From: Kocuria rosea
Lineage (GTDB): Bacteria; Actinomycetota; Actinomycetes; Actinomycetales; Micrococcaceae
NCBI RefSeq assembly: GCF_006094695.1
Contig: NZ_CP035103.1
Coordinates: forward strand, 3,534,001-3,598,000
Direction of reading: 5' to 3'
Length of the DNA stretch: 64,000 nucleotides
In this document: piece after piece, positions 56,466-64,000 of the stretch
Position numbering within the stretch: the first letter of the stretch is position 1
How the letters are laid out: each line of letters begins with the position of its first letter
Program-made: the position numbers and the translations under genes
Notes under the pieces: model-generated
The model's input: the letters and a program-made list of their open reading frames with translations, nothing else
What the model was told of the DNA's origin: nothing
Database searches by the model: none

Positions 56466-57430
56466 CGGCGCAACTTCGGGTCGAGGGCGTCGCGCAGCGC
56501 GTCGCCCATGAGGATGAACGAGAGCACGGTCAGGGACAGGAACAGCGACGGGAAGAGGATCAGGTGCGGGGCGTCGCGCAGCCTGTTCTGCGCCGCGTTG
56601 ATCTGCAGACCCCAGGAGATCTCGGGCAGCTGCAGGCCCACGCCCAGGAAGGTGAGCGTCGCCTCGGAGGCGATGATCGTGCCGACCGCGATGGTGGAGT
56701 AGACCAGGACGGGCGCCACGGCGTTGGGCAGGATGTGCTTGGTGAGGATCCGGCCGGTCCGCGCGCCCAGCGCCCGGGCCGCCTGGACGTAGTCGGCCTC
56801 CTTGACCCCGATCACGTTGGAGCGGACCAGGCGCATGGCCGTCATCCAGCCGAACGCGATCAGCGCGAGGGAGACCTCGAGCACCCCGCGCTCGGGCAGC
56901 ACGGAGAGCAGGATGATGGCGCCCAGGATGAGCGGCAGGCCGTAGAAGATGTCGGTGATCCGGGCGAGCAGCGAGTCGAGCCAGCCGCCGTAGTAGCCGG
57001 CGAGCGCGCCCACCACCACGCCGATGGCCAGGGTGCCCAGGACGGCGAGGAAGCCGATGGCCAGGGAGATGCGCGCGCCGTGCACCACGTTCGAGTAGTA
57101 GTCGCAGCCCTGGACGTCGTAGCCGAACGGCGCCCCGGGCTGCGGGCCCTCCCCCGAGCGGCCGAGGCTGCAGGCCCGCGGGTCCACCGAGGTGAACACC
57201 TGCGGGGCGAGGGCCATCACCGCGAACACGACGAAGAGCAGGGCCCCCACCAGGAAGAAGGGGTTGCGGAGCAGGCCCTTCCAGGCGTCCCGCCACAGGC
57301 TGACCTGCTCGATGTCCCCCGCGACCGCCGCCGAGGCGATCTCGTCGGCGCGGTCGTCCACGCGGTCGGAGAAGGTCTCGTGGTGGGCGTCCCGCTCCTC
57401 GCGGACGCTCTCCGGACGCGGCTCATTCAT
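56462..57430 (-). CDS. oppC: Oligopeptide ABC transporter permease OppC
   Basis: Membrane permease of 322 residues. Cytoplasmic acidic N-terminus of about 55 residues, then six helices and the EAA-like loop YVQAARALGARTGRILTKHILPN (in part). A loop between TM1 and TM2 holds two cysteines (CSLG, GCDYYSN). ATG at 57430 overlaps oppB by 8 bases. Confidence 0.94.
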
Positions 57431-58346
57431 AGCGGATCCTCGGGTCGAGGGCGGCGTAGAGGACATCGACCACCAGGTTGAAGAAGATGTAGAAGAAGAC
57501 GAACAGGGTGACGATCCCGACGACGACGGCGCCCTCCTGCCGCAGCACCGCGTCGTAGACCGCCCGGCCGAGACCGGGGATGTTGAACACCGACTCGGTG
57601 ACGATGGCCCCGCCCATGAGGGCGCCGAGGTCGGCGCCGATGAAGGTGACCACCGGGATGAGGCTGTTGCGCAGGGTGTGCTTGCCGACCACCGACACCT
57701 CGCTGAGGCCCTTGGCGCGCGCCGTGCGCACGTAGTCGCTCTGCAGGTTCTCCGCGAGGCTCGTGCGGGTCAGCCGGGCCACGTAGGCGAGCGAGAGCGC
57801 CGCGAGCACGAAGCCGGGCAGGACGTAGCTGTACCAGCCGTCCGAGATGCCGGCGATGGGGAACCAGCCGAGCCGTACGCCGAAGACGTACTGGGCGAGG
57901 AAGCCGAGGACGAAGACGGGGATGGACACGACCACCGTGGTGGAGACCAGCACGAGGTTGTCGAAGAAGGATCCGCGCCGCAGGCCAGCCAGCACGCCGG
58001 CGAGGATGCCGATGAGGATCTCGAAGGCCACGGCCACGAGGGCCAGCCGGGCCGTCACCGGCAGCCGGTCCACGATCGTGTCGAGGACGGGACGGCCCGA
58101 GAAGTCGGTGCCGAAGTCGCCCTGCACCAGGCCGCCCAGGTACTTGGCGTACTGGATCAGCAGCGGGTCGTCGAGGTTGTACTCGGTGCGCAGCTGCGCC
58201 TGCACGGCCTCGGACAGCGGCCGGTCGCCGGCCAGCGCCCGGATGGGATCGCCGGGCAGCGCGTAGACCATCGAGAAGATGAGCAGGGACGCGCCCAGCA
58301 GCACCGGGACGGTCAGCAGCAGACGGCGGAGGACGTACCGCCCCAT
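57423..58346 (-). CDS. oppB: Oligopeptide ABC transporter permease OppB
   Basis: Membrane permease of 307 residues. N-terminal RYVLRRLLLTVPVLLGASLLIFS (in part), then ALPGDPIRALAG, loop YVRTARAKGLSEVSVVGKHTLRN (in part), ending ALDPRIRYE. Located after a strong hairpin that separates it from oppA. Confidence 0.95.
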   Translation of the reverse strand: MGRYVLRRLLLTVPVLLGASLLIFSMVYALPGDPIRALAGDRPLSEAVQAQLRTEYNLDDPLLIQYAKYLGGLVQGDFGTDFSGRPVLDTIVDRLPVTARLALVAVAFEILIGILAGVLAGLRRGSFFDNLVLVSTTVVVSIPVFVLGFLAQYVFGVRLGWFPIAGISDGWYSYVLPGFVLAALSLAYVARLTRTSLAENLQSDYVRTARAKGLSEVSVVGKHTLRNSLIPVVTFIGADLGALMGGAIVTESVFNIPGLGRAVYDAVLRQEGAVVVGIVTLFVFFYIFFNLVVDVLYAALDPRIRYE

Positions 58347-58388
58347 GGGTCTCCTTGTGTGTGCGGAGGTGTTGCGCGGACAGGTGGG

Positions 58389-58418
58389 CCCGGGGCGCCC
58401 CGTGCGGGGCGCCCCGGG
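58389..58418. terminator. Hairpin between oppA and oppB
   Basis: CCCGGGGCGCCCCG pairs perfectly with its complement (14 bp) around TG, 11 bases after the oppA stop. Consistent with partial termination giving more binding protein than permease. Confidence 0.7.
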
Positions 58419-58429
58419 TCAGGGTCGGA

Positions 58430-60061
58430 TCACTCCGAGGTGACGACGACGTCCTCGACCTCGACGCGGCCGAAGCTGTTGACGTAGACCTCCTCCACGT
58501 TCTCCGAGTGTGCGTACTGCACGAGCCCGAAGAACAGCGGCGTGGCCGGCATGTCGGCCACGAGCAGGTCCTCGGCCTCCTGGTAGGCCTGGATCGCCGC
58601 GTCGATCGAGTCGGCGGCGTTGCCCTCCTGCAGCTTGGCGTCGAACTCCTCGTTCGAGTAGAACGTCACGTTCGAGCCGGCCGGCGGCAGGGCCGCCGTG
58701 GAGTACGTCGGGCCGAGCATGTTCTCCATGACCGGGTAGTCCATGATCCAGCCGGAGCGGAACGGGCCGGTCATGCCCTTCTCGTCCTGCTTGGGCAGGT
58801 ACTCCGCGAACTGGAGGTCGCCGCGCAGCTGGTACTCGACGCCCAGGTTCTCGCGGAGCTGGTTGCCGACGGCCTGCATCCACTCCTCGTGGCCGGCGCC
58901 GGCGTTGAACCACAGGTCCACGGGCTCGGACTTGTCGAAGCCCGCCTCGTCGAGCATCCGGTTGGCCTCCTCGACGTTCAGCTCGCACGCGTCGCAGGCG
59001 TCCTCGCGGTGGCCGTCGATCACGGGCGAGACGAAGGACGCGGCCGGGGTGCGGGAGCCCTGGAAGATCGCGTCGGTGATCGCCTGCCGGTCGATGGCCA
59101 TGGAGAAGGCGCGGCGGACCTCCGGGTCGGCGAAGCGCTCGTCGTAGGTCGGGAAGCCGAGCGCGGTGATGTCGCCGCGCGGGGTGGTCTTGAACCGCTC
59201 GCCGAACTGGTCCTCGGCGGAGGCGATGGCGTCCGGCGGGATCTGGTCGACCACGTCGAGCGAGCCGGCCTGGAGGTCGTTGTAGGCGGTGTTGATCTCG
59301 GTGTAGACGCGGAACTCCACGGCGGCGGCCTTGGCCGGCTCGTCGCCGCCGAACTCGTCGTAGCGGGTGAGCGTGATGCCCTGGCCCTCCTGGAAGGCCT
59401 CGTCCGCCTTGAACGGGCCGTTGCCGATCGGCTGCTCGCCGAAGCCCTCGGGGTCCTCGAAGAACGCCTCCGGCATCGGGAAGAACGCGGTGTAGCCGAC
59501 GGTGGTCGGCCACTGCGCGTAGGGCTCGCTGAGGGTGACCTCGAAGGTCTGCTCGTCGACGACGCGCAGGCCGGACATCTCGGTGGCGGTGGGGCTCGCG
59601 CCCTCCTCGCCCTGGAGGGCGTCGTAGCCCTCGACGTTGGAGAAGAAGTAGGAGTTGCCCTGCGCGTTCTCGCTGTTGGCCACGTAGTTCCACGAGTCCA
59701 CGTAGCTCTGGGCGGTCACCGGGGACCCGTCGTGGAAGGTCCAGCCGTCCTTGAGGCTGACCGTCCACGTCGTCTGGTCCTCGGACTCGATCGACTCCGC
59801 GACGCCGGTGTAGACGGCCTCGTTGGACTCCCGGTCGTACTCGACCAGGCCGGTCCAGAGGGCGTCGACGACCTGACCGCCCTCCGTCTCGCCGGTGTTG
59901 CCGGGCAGCAGCGGGTTCTCGGGCTCCCCGATGTACACGCTGAAGGTGCCGTCGCCGCCGCCCTCGGCGGCGGTGCCCCCGCCGTCTCCCCCGCCGCACG
60001 CGGTGAGCAGCAGGGCTCCGGAGAGCGCCACTGACGTGCCCGCGATCCGCTTCGTTCTCAT
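58430..60061 (-). CDS. oppA: Oligopeptide ABC transporter binding lipoprotein OppA
   Basis: SBP family 5 protein of 543 residues. Lipobox Cys22 (LLTAC), Gly/Asp linker, then FSVYIGEPENPLLPGNTGETEG (in part), LKDGWTFHDGSPVTA, IGNGPFKADE and a late RSGWIMDYPVMENMLGPTY. Binds peptides outside the cell for OppBCDF. ATG at 60061 has GGAGG upstream (GGAGGAAACG). First gene of the operon. An AT-richer stretch at about 60220-60300 probably holds its promoter. Confidence 0.93.
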   Translation of the reverse strand: MRTKRIAGTSVALSGALLLTACGGGDGGGTAAEGGGDGTFSVYIGEPENPLLPGNTGETEGGQVVDALWTGLVEYDRESNEAVYTGVAESIESEDQTTWTVSLKDGWTFHDGSPVTAQSYVDSWNYVANSENAQGNSYFFSNVEGYDALQGEEGASPTATEMSGLRVVDEQTFEVTLSEPYAQWPTTVGYTAFFPMPEAFFEDPEGFGEQPIGNGPFKADEAFQEGQGITLTRYDEFGGDEPAKAAAVEFRVYTEINTAYNDLQAGSLDVVDQIPPDAIASAEDQFGERFKTTPRGDITALGFPTYDERFADPEVRRAFSMAIDRQAITDAIFQGSRTPAASFVSPVIDGHREDACDACELNVEEANRMLDEAGFDKSEPVDLWFNAGAGHEEWMQAVGNQLRENLGVEYQLRGDLQFAEYLPKQDEKGMTGPFRSGWIMDYPVMENMLGPTYSTAALPPAGSNVTFYSNEEFDAKLQEGNAADSIDAAIQAYQEAEDLLVADMPATPLFFGLVQYAHSENVEEVYVNSFGRVEVEDVVVTSE

Positions 60062-60340
60062 CGTTTCCTCCATGGGTCGATACGGGCCCGCCAGGAGTGC
60101 TGGGTTCGCAGTCCGAGGGGGACGGGGCCACGCCGGGGCGAGCACGGGGCTCGCGTCGTGGAGCACGGGGCTCCGGGTCCGACGTGACGGAGATCACCGT
60201 CCGCCGCACCCAGAAGAAGTCTATGTGGTCCGTTCGGGGGACGACAGCAGACACGCCAGGAGAAACAGGAACCGCCGGTATCAGTTACCCATTCGTAACA
60301 ACAAGGCCGGGCTCCGAGCCCCCGCGGGGCGGAGGTCGGC

Positions 60341-60799
60341 TCAGCCGGCGACGGCCAGTCCCCCTGTCCCCGCCCCGAGAGCGGCGGAGCGCAGCACGGA
60401 GCGCACCTCGTCCAGCTCCGTCGCGGAGGCCTCGGCGAGGAGGCAGAGCGGGACGCCGTGCCGCGCCGCCCAGCGGATCTCGGCGCGCAGGGCGCCCACC
60501 GCCCGGTCCAGTGCCCAGCGCGCCGACTCGAGGGCGCCGTCGAGGGGGGCGACGTCGAGACCGATGCCCACCTCCTCGCCGGAGGCCACGGCGTCGAGGA
60601 CGTGGTCGAGCGCCCACTCCGCGGCCTCCACCTCTCCCGCCGCGGTGAAGACCCGCTGGAGGAGCCCGGCGGGGTGCAGACCGAGGCCGTCGTCCTGGCG
60701 GTCGGGGGCAGCGTCGTCGGGGTGCTCCGGGAGCAGCGGGACGTGGACGGGGTCGACCGACCGGAACGCCGGCCGGGGGGACAGTGCACTGCTCATCAT
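60341..60799 (-). CDS. Hypothetical protein
   Basis: Frame of about 152 residues behind a GAGGAAGG ribosome site; ATGs at 60799 and 60796 are both possible. The N-terminal third is Pro/Asp-rich (RPAFRSVDPVHVPLLPEHPDDAAPD, in part). The rest is Ala/Glu/Leu-rich and probably helical (VEAAEWALDHVLDAVASGEEVGIGLD, in part). No domain recognised. The codon pattern looks genuine, with GC concentrated at third positions. It stands alone between oppA and a divergent membrane protein gene. Confidence 0.6.
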   Translation of the reverse strand: MMSSALSPRPAFRSVDPVHVPLLPEHPDDAAPDRQDDGLGLHPAGLLQRVFTAAGEVEAAEWALDHVLDAVASGEEVGIGLDVAPLDGALESARWALDRAVGALRAEIRWAARHGVPLCLLAEASATELDEVRSVLRSAALGAGTGGLAVAG

Positions 60800-61228
60800 C
60801 GAACCTTCCTCAGGACCTGCGACCGCGCCCTCCACCCGGCGCCCGGCGCGGGTCGGAGAGGCCTGCTCCCATGGAACCAGCGACCCCGGCGGACTTCCAG
60901 AGGGGCGTCGGTGAACACGTCGCAAACGCCTTGTGACCTGGGACAATGCAAACGCGCCAAGTGGACAGGAGAGGATCCGGCTCCTAGGGTCGGAGGCGGC
61001 CCGAGGGGGATTCGGGACCGCCGCCGCACCGGGCCCCCGCCCGGGCGCACCGACGTCCGCACCGGCCCCTCCCCCGGAGGCCGGCCGGACGTCCCACCGG
61101 CCGGCCGCCCGGATCCCCGCGAGCCGCCCCGTCCGCGCGCACCCCTGCGCACCCCCGCGCACGGGCCGCACCGGTCCCCGCCGGCAGCGGTCACGATCCC
61201 CTGCGCGCCCCCGCCCCCCGGAGATCCC
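60800..61228. other. 429-base intergenic region between divergent genes
   Basis: Mostly GC-rich, Pro/Arg-codon-like DNA without a convincing gene. A less GC-rich patch at 60910-60960 holds a direct repeat GCAAACGC at 60922-60929 and 60948-60955 (26-base period), a possible regulator site for one or both flanking genes. No clear promoter boxes are assigned. Confidence 0.4.
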
Positions 61229-62470
61229 ATGAGCCGAACGTCCGAAGCCCCCACGACCGGCACCATCAGCACGACCGTTGCGCCCCCCGCCCGCAGACCC
61301 CGCCTCATCGCCGTGGACGCTGCCCGCGGCCTGGCGCTGATCGGCATGATCGCGGTCCACATCCTGCCCGCCCACGACCCCGATACCTTCGAGCCCACCC
61401 TCCAGTGGACCCTGTTCGGCGGGCGCGCCGCGGCGCTGTTCGCCCTGCTGGCCGGGCTGAGCCTGGCGTTCTCCTCGGGCGGGCGCGCCCCGCACCGGGG
61501 CCGCGCGCTGACGGCCACCCGCGCCGGCCTGGTGGTGCGGGCCCTGCTCATCGCCGCCGCCGGGCTGGCGATCAACCAGGTCATGCCGTCCCCGGCGCCC
61601 GCGCTGGGCATCCTCGTCTACTACGGCGCGTTCTTCCTGCTCGCCGTCCCGCTGCTGGGCCTGCGGCGCCGCACGCTGGCCGCCGTCGCGGCGCTCGCCG
61701 CAGTCCTGGGCCCCGTGCTCGTGCACGTCCTCGGCCCCGCCCTGCCCCAGGCCGAGGCGGTCAACCCCACCCTCGGCAGCGCGCTCGCGGACCCGGGCGC
61801 CACCCTGGCCCAGGTGCTGCTGACCGGGACCTACCCGGCCGTGCCCTACCTGACGTACCTCTGCGCCGGTCTGCTCCTCGGCCGGACCGACCTGCACGAG
61901 GTCGTGGTGCGGGTCCGGATCGCCGTGGCCGGCGTGGTCCTGGCGCTCGGGGCCTGGTTCGTCTACTGGGTGCTGGTCCTGCAGGCCGGCGGCTACGACC
62001 AGCTGCTGCGGCACACCCCGTGGCTGAGCGAGGACCAGGTCGACGAGATCCTCGTCTGGGGCCCGAGCCCGGACCTGCCCACCTCCACGTGGTGGTGGCT
62101 GCTCACCCCCGGACCGCACAGCAACACCCCGGTGACGCTGCTCATGGACCTGGGCACCGGCCTGGCCGTGCTGGGGCTCTTCCTGCTCGTCGCGCGCCCG
62201 AACCGGCTGTGGACCACCCTGGGCGCCATGGGGGCCCGCACCCTGACCCTGTACTCGGCCCACCTGCTCGCCCTGGCCACGACGCTCCACTACGAGGACC
62301 GCGTGCTCTGGTTCGCCGTGCACGTGGCCGTGGCCGCCGGCTTCGCCGTGCTCTGGCAGGCGACGTTCGGTCAGGGACCGCTCGAGCGGGTGATCGCGGC
62401 CGCCGTCCGGGGCACCCGCCGCCTGGTCCTGGGCACCCCTTCCCGGACGGCGGAGTCCCCGCGGGCCTAG
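61229..62470 (+). CDS. Heparan-alpha-glucosaminide acetyltransferase-like (DUF1624) membrane protein
   Basis: Membrane protein of 413 residues with about ten helices. The N-terminal segment RRPRLIAVDAARGLALIGMIAVHI (in part) matches the DUF1624/DUF418 acyltransferase-like group, whose arginine/histidine in the first helix is conserved. Later segments TLTLYSAHLLAL and GRAAALFALLAGLSLAF also fit. Probably transfers or transports acyl groups at the membrane; substrate unknown. ATG at 61229 follows GGAGATCCC. Confidence 0.75.
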   Translation: MSRTSEAPTTGTISTTVAPPARRPRLIAVDAARGLALIGMIAVHILPAHDPDTFEPTLQWTLFGGRAAALFALLAGLSLAFSSGGRAPHRGRALTATRAGLVVRALLIAAAGLAINQVMPSPAPALGILVYYGAFFLLAVPLLGLRRRTLAAVAALAAVLGPVLVHVLGPALPQAEAVNPTLGSALADPGATLAQVLLTGTYPAVPYLTYLCAGLLLGRTDLHEVVVRVRIAVAGVVLALGAWFVYWVLVLQAGGYDQLLRHTPWLSEDQVDEILVWGPSPDLPTSTWWWLLTPGPHSNTPVTLLMDLGTGLAVLGLFLLVARPNRLWTTLGAMGARTLTLYSAHLLALATTLHYEDRVLWFAVHVAVAAGFAVLWQATFGQGPLERVIAAAVRGTRRLVLGTPSRTAESPRA

Positions 62471-62526
62471 CGGAGTCCCCACGGGACCAGCGGGTTCCGC
62501 GCGCCGGCGGCGCCTGCGTCCGCGCC

Positions 62527-62566
62527 GCCCGCCGGTGTGGCTCCTGACACACCGGCGGGCTATGCT
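62527..62566 (+). promoter_or_regulatory. Hairpin and minus-10 box directly before the formate dehydrogenase start
   Basis: GCCCGCCGGTGTG (62527-62539) pairs perfectly with 62548-62560 around an 8-base loop (13 bp). TATGCT (62561-62566) follows and ends 6 bases before the ATG at 62573. There is no Shine-Dalgarno sequence. This spacing suggests a leaderless mRNA, common in actinobacteria. GCTCCTGACA occurs twice (62540-62549 and 62564-62573). Confidence 0.45.
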
Positions 62567-62572
62567 CCTGAC

Positions 62573-64000
62573 ATGTCACGATTCAGTCCCCTGGAGTGGC
62601 CGGTCCTCCGGCAGATCCGTTCGGGCGACCTGCTCGGTCGCGGACCGGCGGTGACCTCGGAGCGCACCCGGACGACGAGCCCGCGCACGACCACCGCGGA
62701 CCGGGTCGTGCAGAGCGTCTGCCCGTACTGCGCGGTCGGCTGCGGCCAGCGGGTGTACGTCAAGGACGAGAAGGTCGTCCAGATCGAGGGCGACCCGGAC
62801 TCGCCGATCTCCCGCGGACGCCTGTGCCCCAAGGGCGCGGCCAGCGAGCAGCTGGTCAACGCCCCCGGCCGGCAGACCGAGGTGCTCTACCGTGCGCCCC
62901 GGGCCACCGAGTGGCAGCGGCTGGACCTCGGCACCGCCCTCGAGATGGTGGCCGACCGCGTCCTCGAGGCCCGCCGCAACGGCTGGCAGGACGCCGACGA
63001 GCAGGGCCGTCCGCTGCGCCGCACGATGGGCTTCGCCGCCCTGGGCGGCGCCACGCTGGACAACGAGGAGAACTACCTCATCAAGAAGCTCTTCACCGCC
63101 GCGGGAGCGATCCAGATCGAGAACCAGGCCCGTATTTGACACTCCGCCACGGTTCCCGGTCTGGGAGCCTCGTTCGGACGTGGCGGTGCCACGCAGTCCC
63201 TGCAGGACATGGCCAACGCCGACTGCATCGTCATCCAGGGCTCCAACATGGCCGAGTGCCACCCCGTGGGCTACCAGTGGGTGACGGAGGCCAAGGCGCG
63301 CGGCGCCCGGGTCATCCACGTCGACCCGCGCTTCACCCGCACCTCGGCGGTCGCTGACAAGCACGTCCCGATCCGGGCCGGCTCGGACATCGTCCTGCTC
63401 GGCGCCCTGGTCAACCACGTGCTCACCCACGACCTGTGGTTCGAGGAGTACGTGCGCGCCTACACCAACGCCGCCACGCTGGTGAACGAGGACTACCGCG
63501 ACGCCGAGGACCTCGACGGGCTGTTCTCCGGGTTCGACCCGGAGACCGGCCAGTACGACATGTCCACCTGGGCCTACGCCGAGAACGAGGGCGGCGCCGG
63601 GGACCACGACGGCCGGGTGGACGCACCCGCGGGCGACCCCGACCACGGCGCCGAGGAGGGGGCGGAGGCCGTGGACGAGGCCGCCGGCCAGCAGCTCGGC
63701 AGCGGCGGCGCCCCGATGGAGCACGCCCGCATGCAGCGCGACGAGACCCTGCAGGACCCCCGGACGGTGTTCCAGATCCTCAAGCGGCACTACGCGCGCT
63801 ACACCCCCGAGATGGTGCAGGAGGTGTGCGGCGTCTCCCCCGAGGACTTCGCGTACCTGGCCCGCTCCATCACGGAGAACTCCGGGCGGGAGCGGACCAC
63901 GTGCTTCGCCTACGCCGTGGGCTGGACCCAGCACAGCCTGGGCGCGCAGTACATCCGCACCGCGTCCATCCTGCAGCTGCTGCTGGGCAACATGGGCCGC
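62573..64000 (+). CDS. Selenocysteine-containing formate dehydrogenase alpha subunit (FdnG type; 3' end outside window)
   Basis: Molybdenum/tungsten formate dehydrogenase catalytic subunit, formate to CO2. 476 codons are visible. The 4Fe-4S cysteines are Cys50, Cys53, Cys57 and Cys85 (CPYCAVGC...GRLCPKGAA). The in-frame TGA at 63137-63139 is codon 189 and sits in NQARI-U-HSATVPGLGASFGRG, aligned with NQARV-U-HGPTV of FdnG. The frame then stays open to the window end with clear homology (HVDPRFTRTSAVAD, AYAVGWTQHSLGAQYIRT, LLLGNMG). No Tat signal is present, unlike periplasmic FdnG, so the enzyme is probably cytoplasmic. A roughly 40-residue acidic insertion lies at about 63580-63750. ATG 62573 is preferred over GTG 62537. 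Confidence 0.92.
63137..63186 (+). promoter_or_regulatory. UGA selenocysteine codon and bacterial SECIS element
   Basis: After TGA (63137-63139), GGTTCCC (63151-63157) pairs with GGGAGCC (63163-63169) around a GGTCT loop (63158-63162). An outer stem CCGCCAC (63144-63150) pairs with GTGGCGG (63180-63186), leaving a 10-base bulge on the 3' side. The loop GGTCT and its distance of 18 bases from the TGA are the same as in the E. coli fdhF SECIS as I remember it. This supports SelB-directed selenocysteine insertion. Confidence 0.88.

Noticed and set aside
60458..61228. Upstream extension of the DUF1624 protein frame to 60458
   Set aside because: The extension is low-complexity Arg/Pro translation and runs antisense to the gene at 60341-60799; the ATG at 61229 has a ribosome site and begins the conserved domain.
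62537..62572. GTG at 62537 as the formate dehydrogenase start
   Set aside because: It would lie inside the 13-bp hairpin and has no ribosome site; the ATG at 62573 fits a leaderless start better.
62573..63139. Formate dehydrogenase read as a 188-residue truncated protein or pseudogene ending at TGA 63137
   Set aside because: Homology continues in the same frame right after the TGA, the TGA is at the family's selenocysteine position, and a SECIS-like hairpin follows.

Overview
The window is very GC-rich DNA with GTG/ATG starts, many 4-bp start/stop overlaps and lipoprotein-type solute-binding proteins. This points to a high-GC actinobacterium, most likely in the Micrococcales (Micrococcaceae-like); that placement is an inference from gene content and style. 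No rRNA, tRNA or CRISPR array was found. The only mobile element seen is one IS5-family insertion sequence.

Layout. 1-2650 (minus): a one-carbon operon, metF-purU-ligM, for tetrahydrofolate-dependent O-demethylation of lignin-type aromatics. 2865-20944: a large sugar/sugar-acid island with a galactarate/talarate-type dehydratase, a carbohydrate ABC importer (binding protein on plus, permeases on minus), three Gfo/Idh/MocA oxidoreductases (one fused to a PmoA-like domain), a second enolase-superfamily enzyme, an epimerase, glycerate kinase, a xylose-isomerase-like TIM barrel, a DUF993 protein and a LacI regulator. Near-identical LacI-type palindromes lie at three promoters of the island. An IS5-family element has split the two ABC permease genes. 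19841-30670: a tripartite tricarboxylate transporter (tctCBA) plus universal stress protein, a LysR regulator, and the D-glucarate route gudD/kdgD/ketoglutarate semialdehyde dehydrogenase plus an AEC permease; two look-alike LysR-type promoters flank lysR. 30798-32015: an MFS transporter. 32002-44250: a xylan/xylose unit (LacI repressor, xylo-oligosaccharide ABC importer, GH3, secreted GH10, ROK regulator, xylA, xylB). 44392-44898: an orphan PTS IIA. 45105-53086: a 5-oxoprolinase (PxpA, PxpB-PxpC fusion) and biotin carboxylase unit with a GntR regulator, an orphan binding protein, a YcsI-type hydro-lyase and a YcsG-type NRAMP relative, tied together by one palindrome at two promoters. 53354-54340: an AlkA-like glycosylase. 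54380-60061: an oligopeptide ABC importer (oppABCDF). 60341-62470: a hypothetical gene and a DUF1624/acyltransferase-like membrane protein. 62573-64000: the 5' part of a formate dehydrogenase gene.

How it works together. Most of the window is plant-debris catabolism: xylan to xylulose-5-phosphate, aldaric acids to 2-oxoglutarate or glycerate phosphate, and methoxylated aromatics with C1 handling through folate to formate. Formate could then be oxidised by the formate dehydrogenase.

Most notable observations. (1) The formate dehydrogenase frame is interrupted by a single in-frame TGA exactly where FdnG has selenocysteine, followed by a strong SECIS-like hairpin with a GGTCT loop. The gene is therefore a selenoprotein gene, not a pseudogene. 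(2) An IS insertion whose removal restores the exact C-terminus of an ABC permease. (3) A usp gene without a stop codon, running antisense through the neighbouring lacI. (4) An apparent one-base frameshift in a G6 tract at the 5' end of the NRAMP-like gene. (5) A sugar island whose enzyme set matches no pathway I can name.
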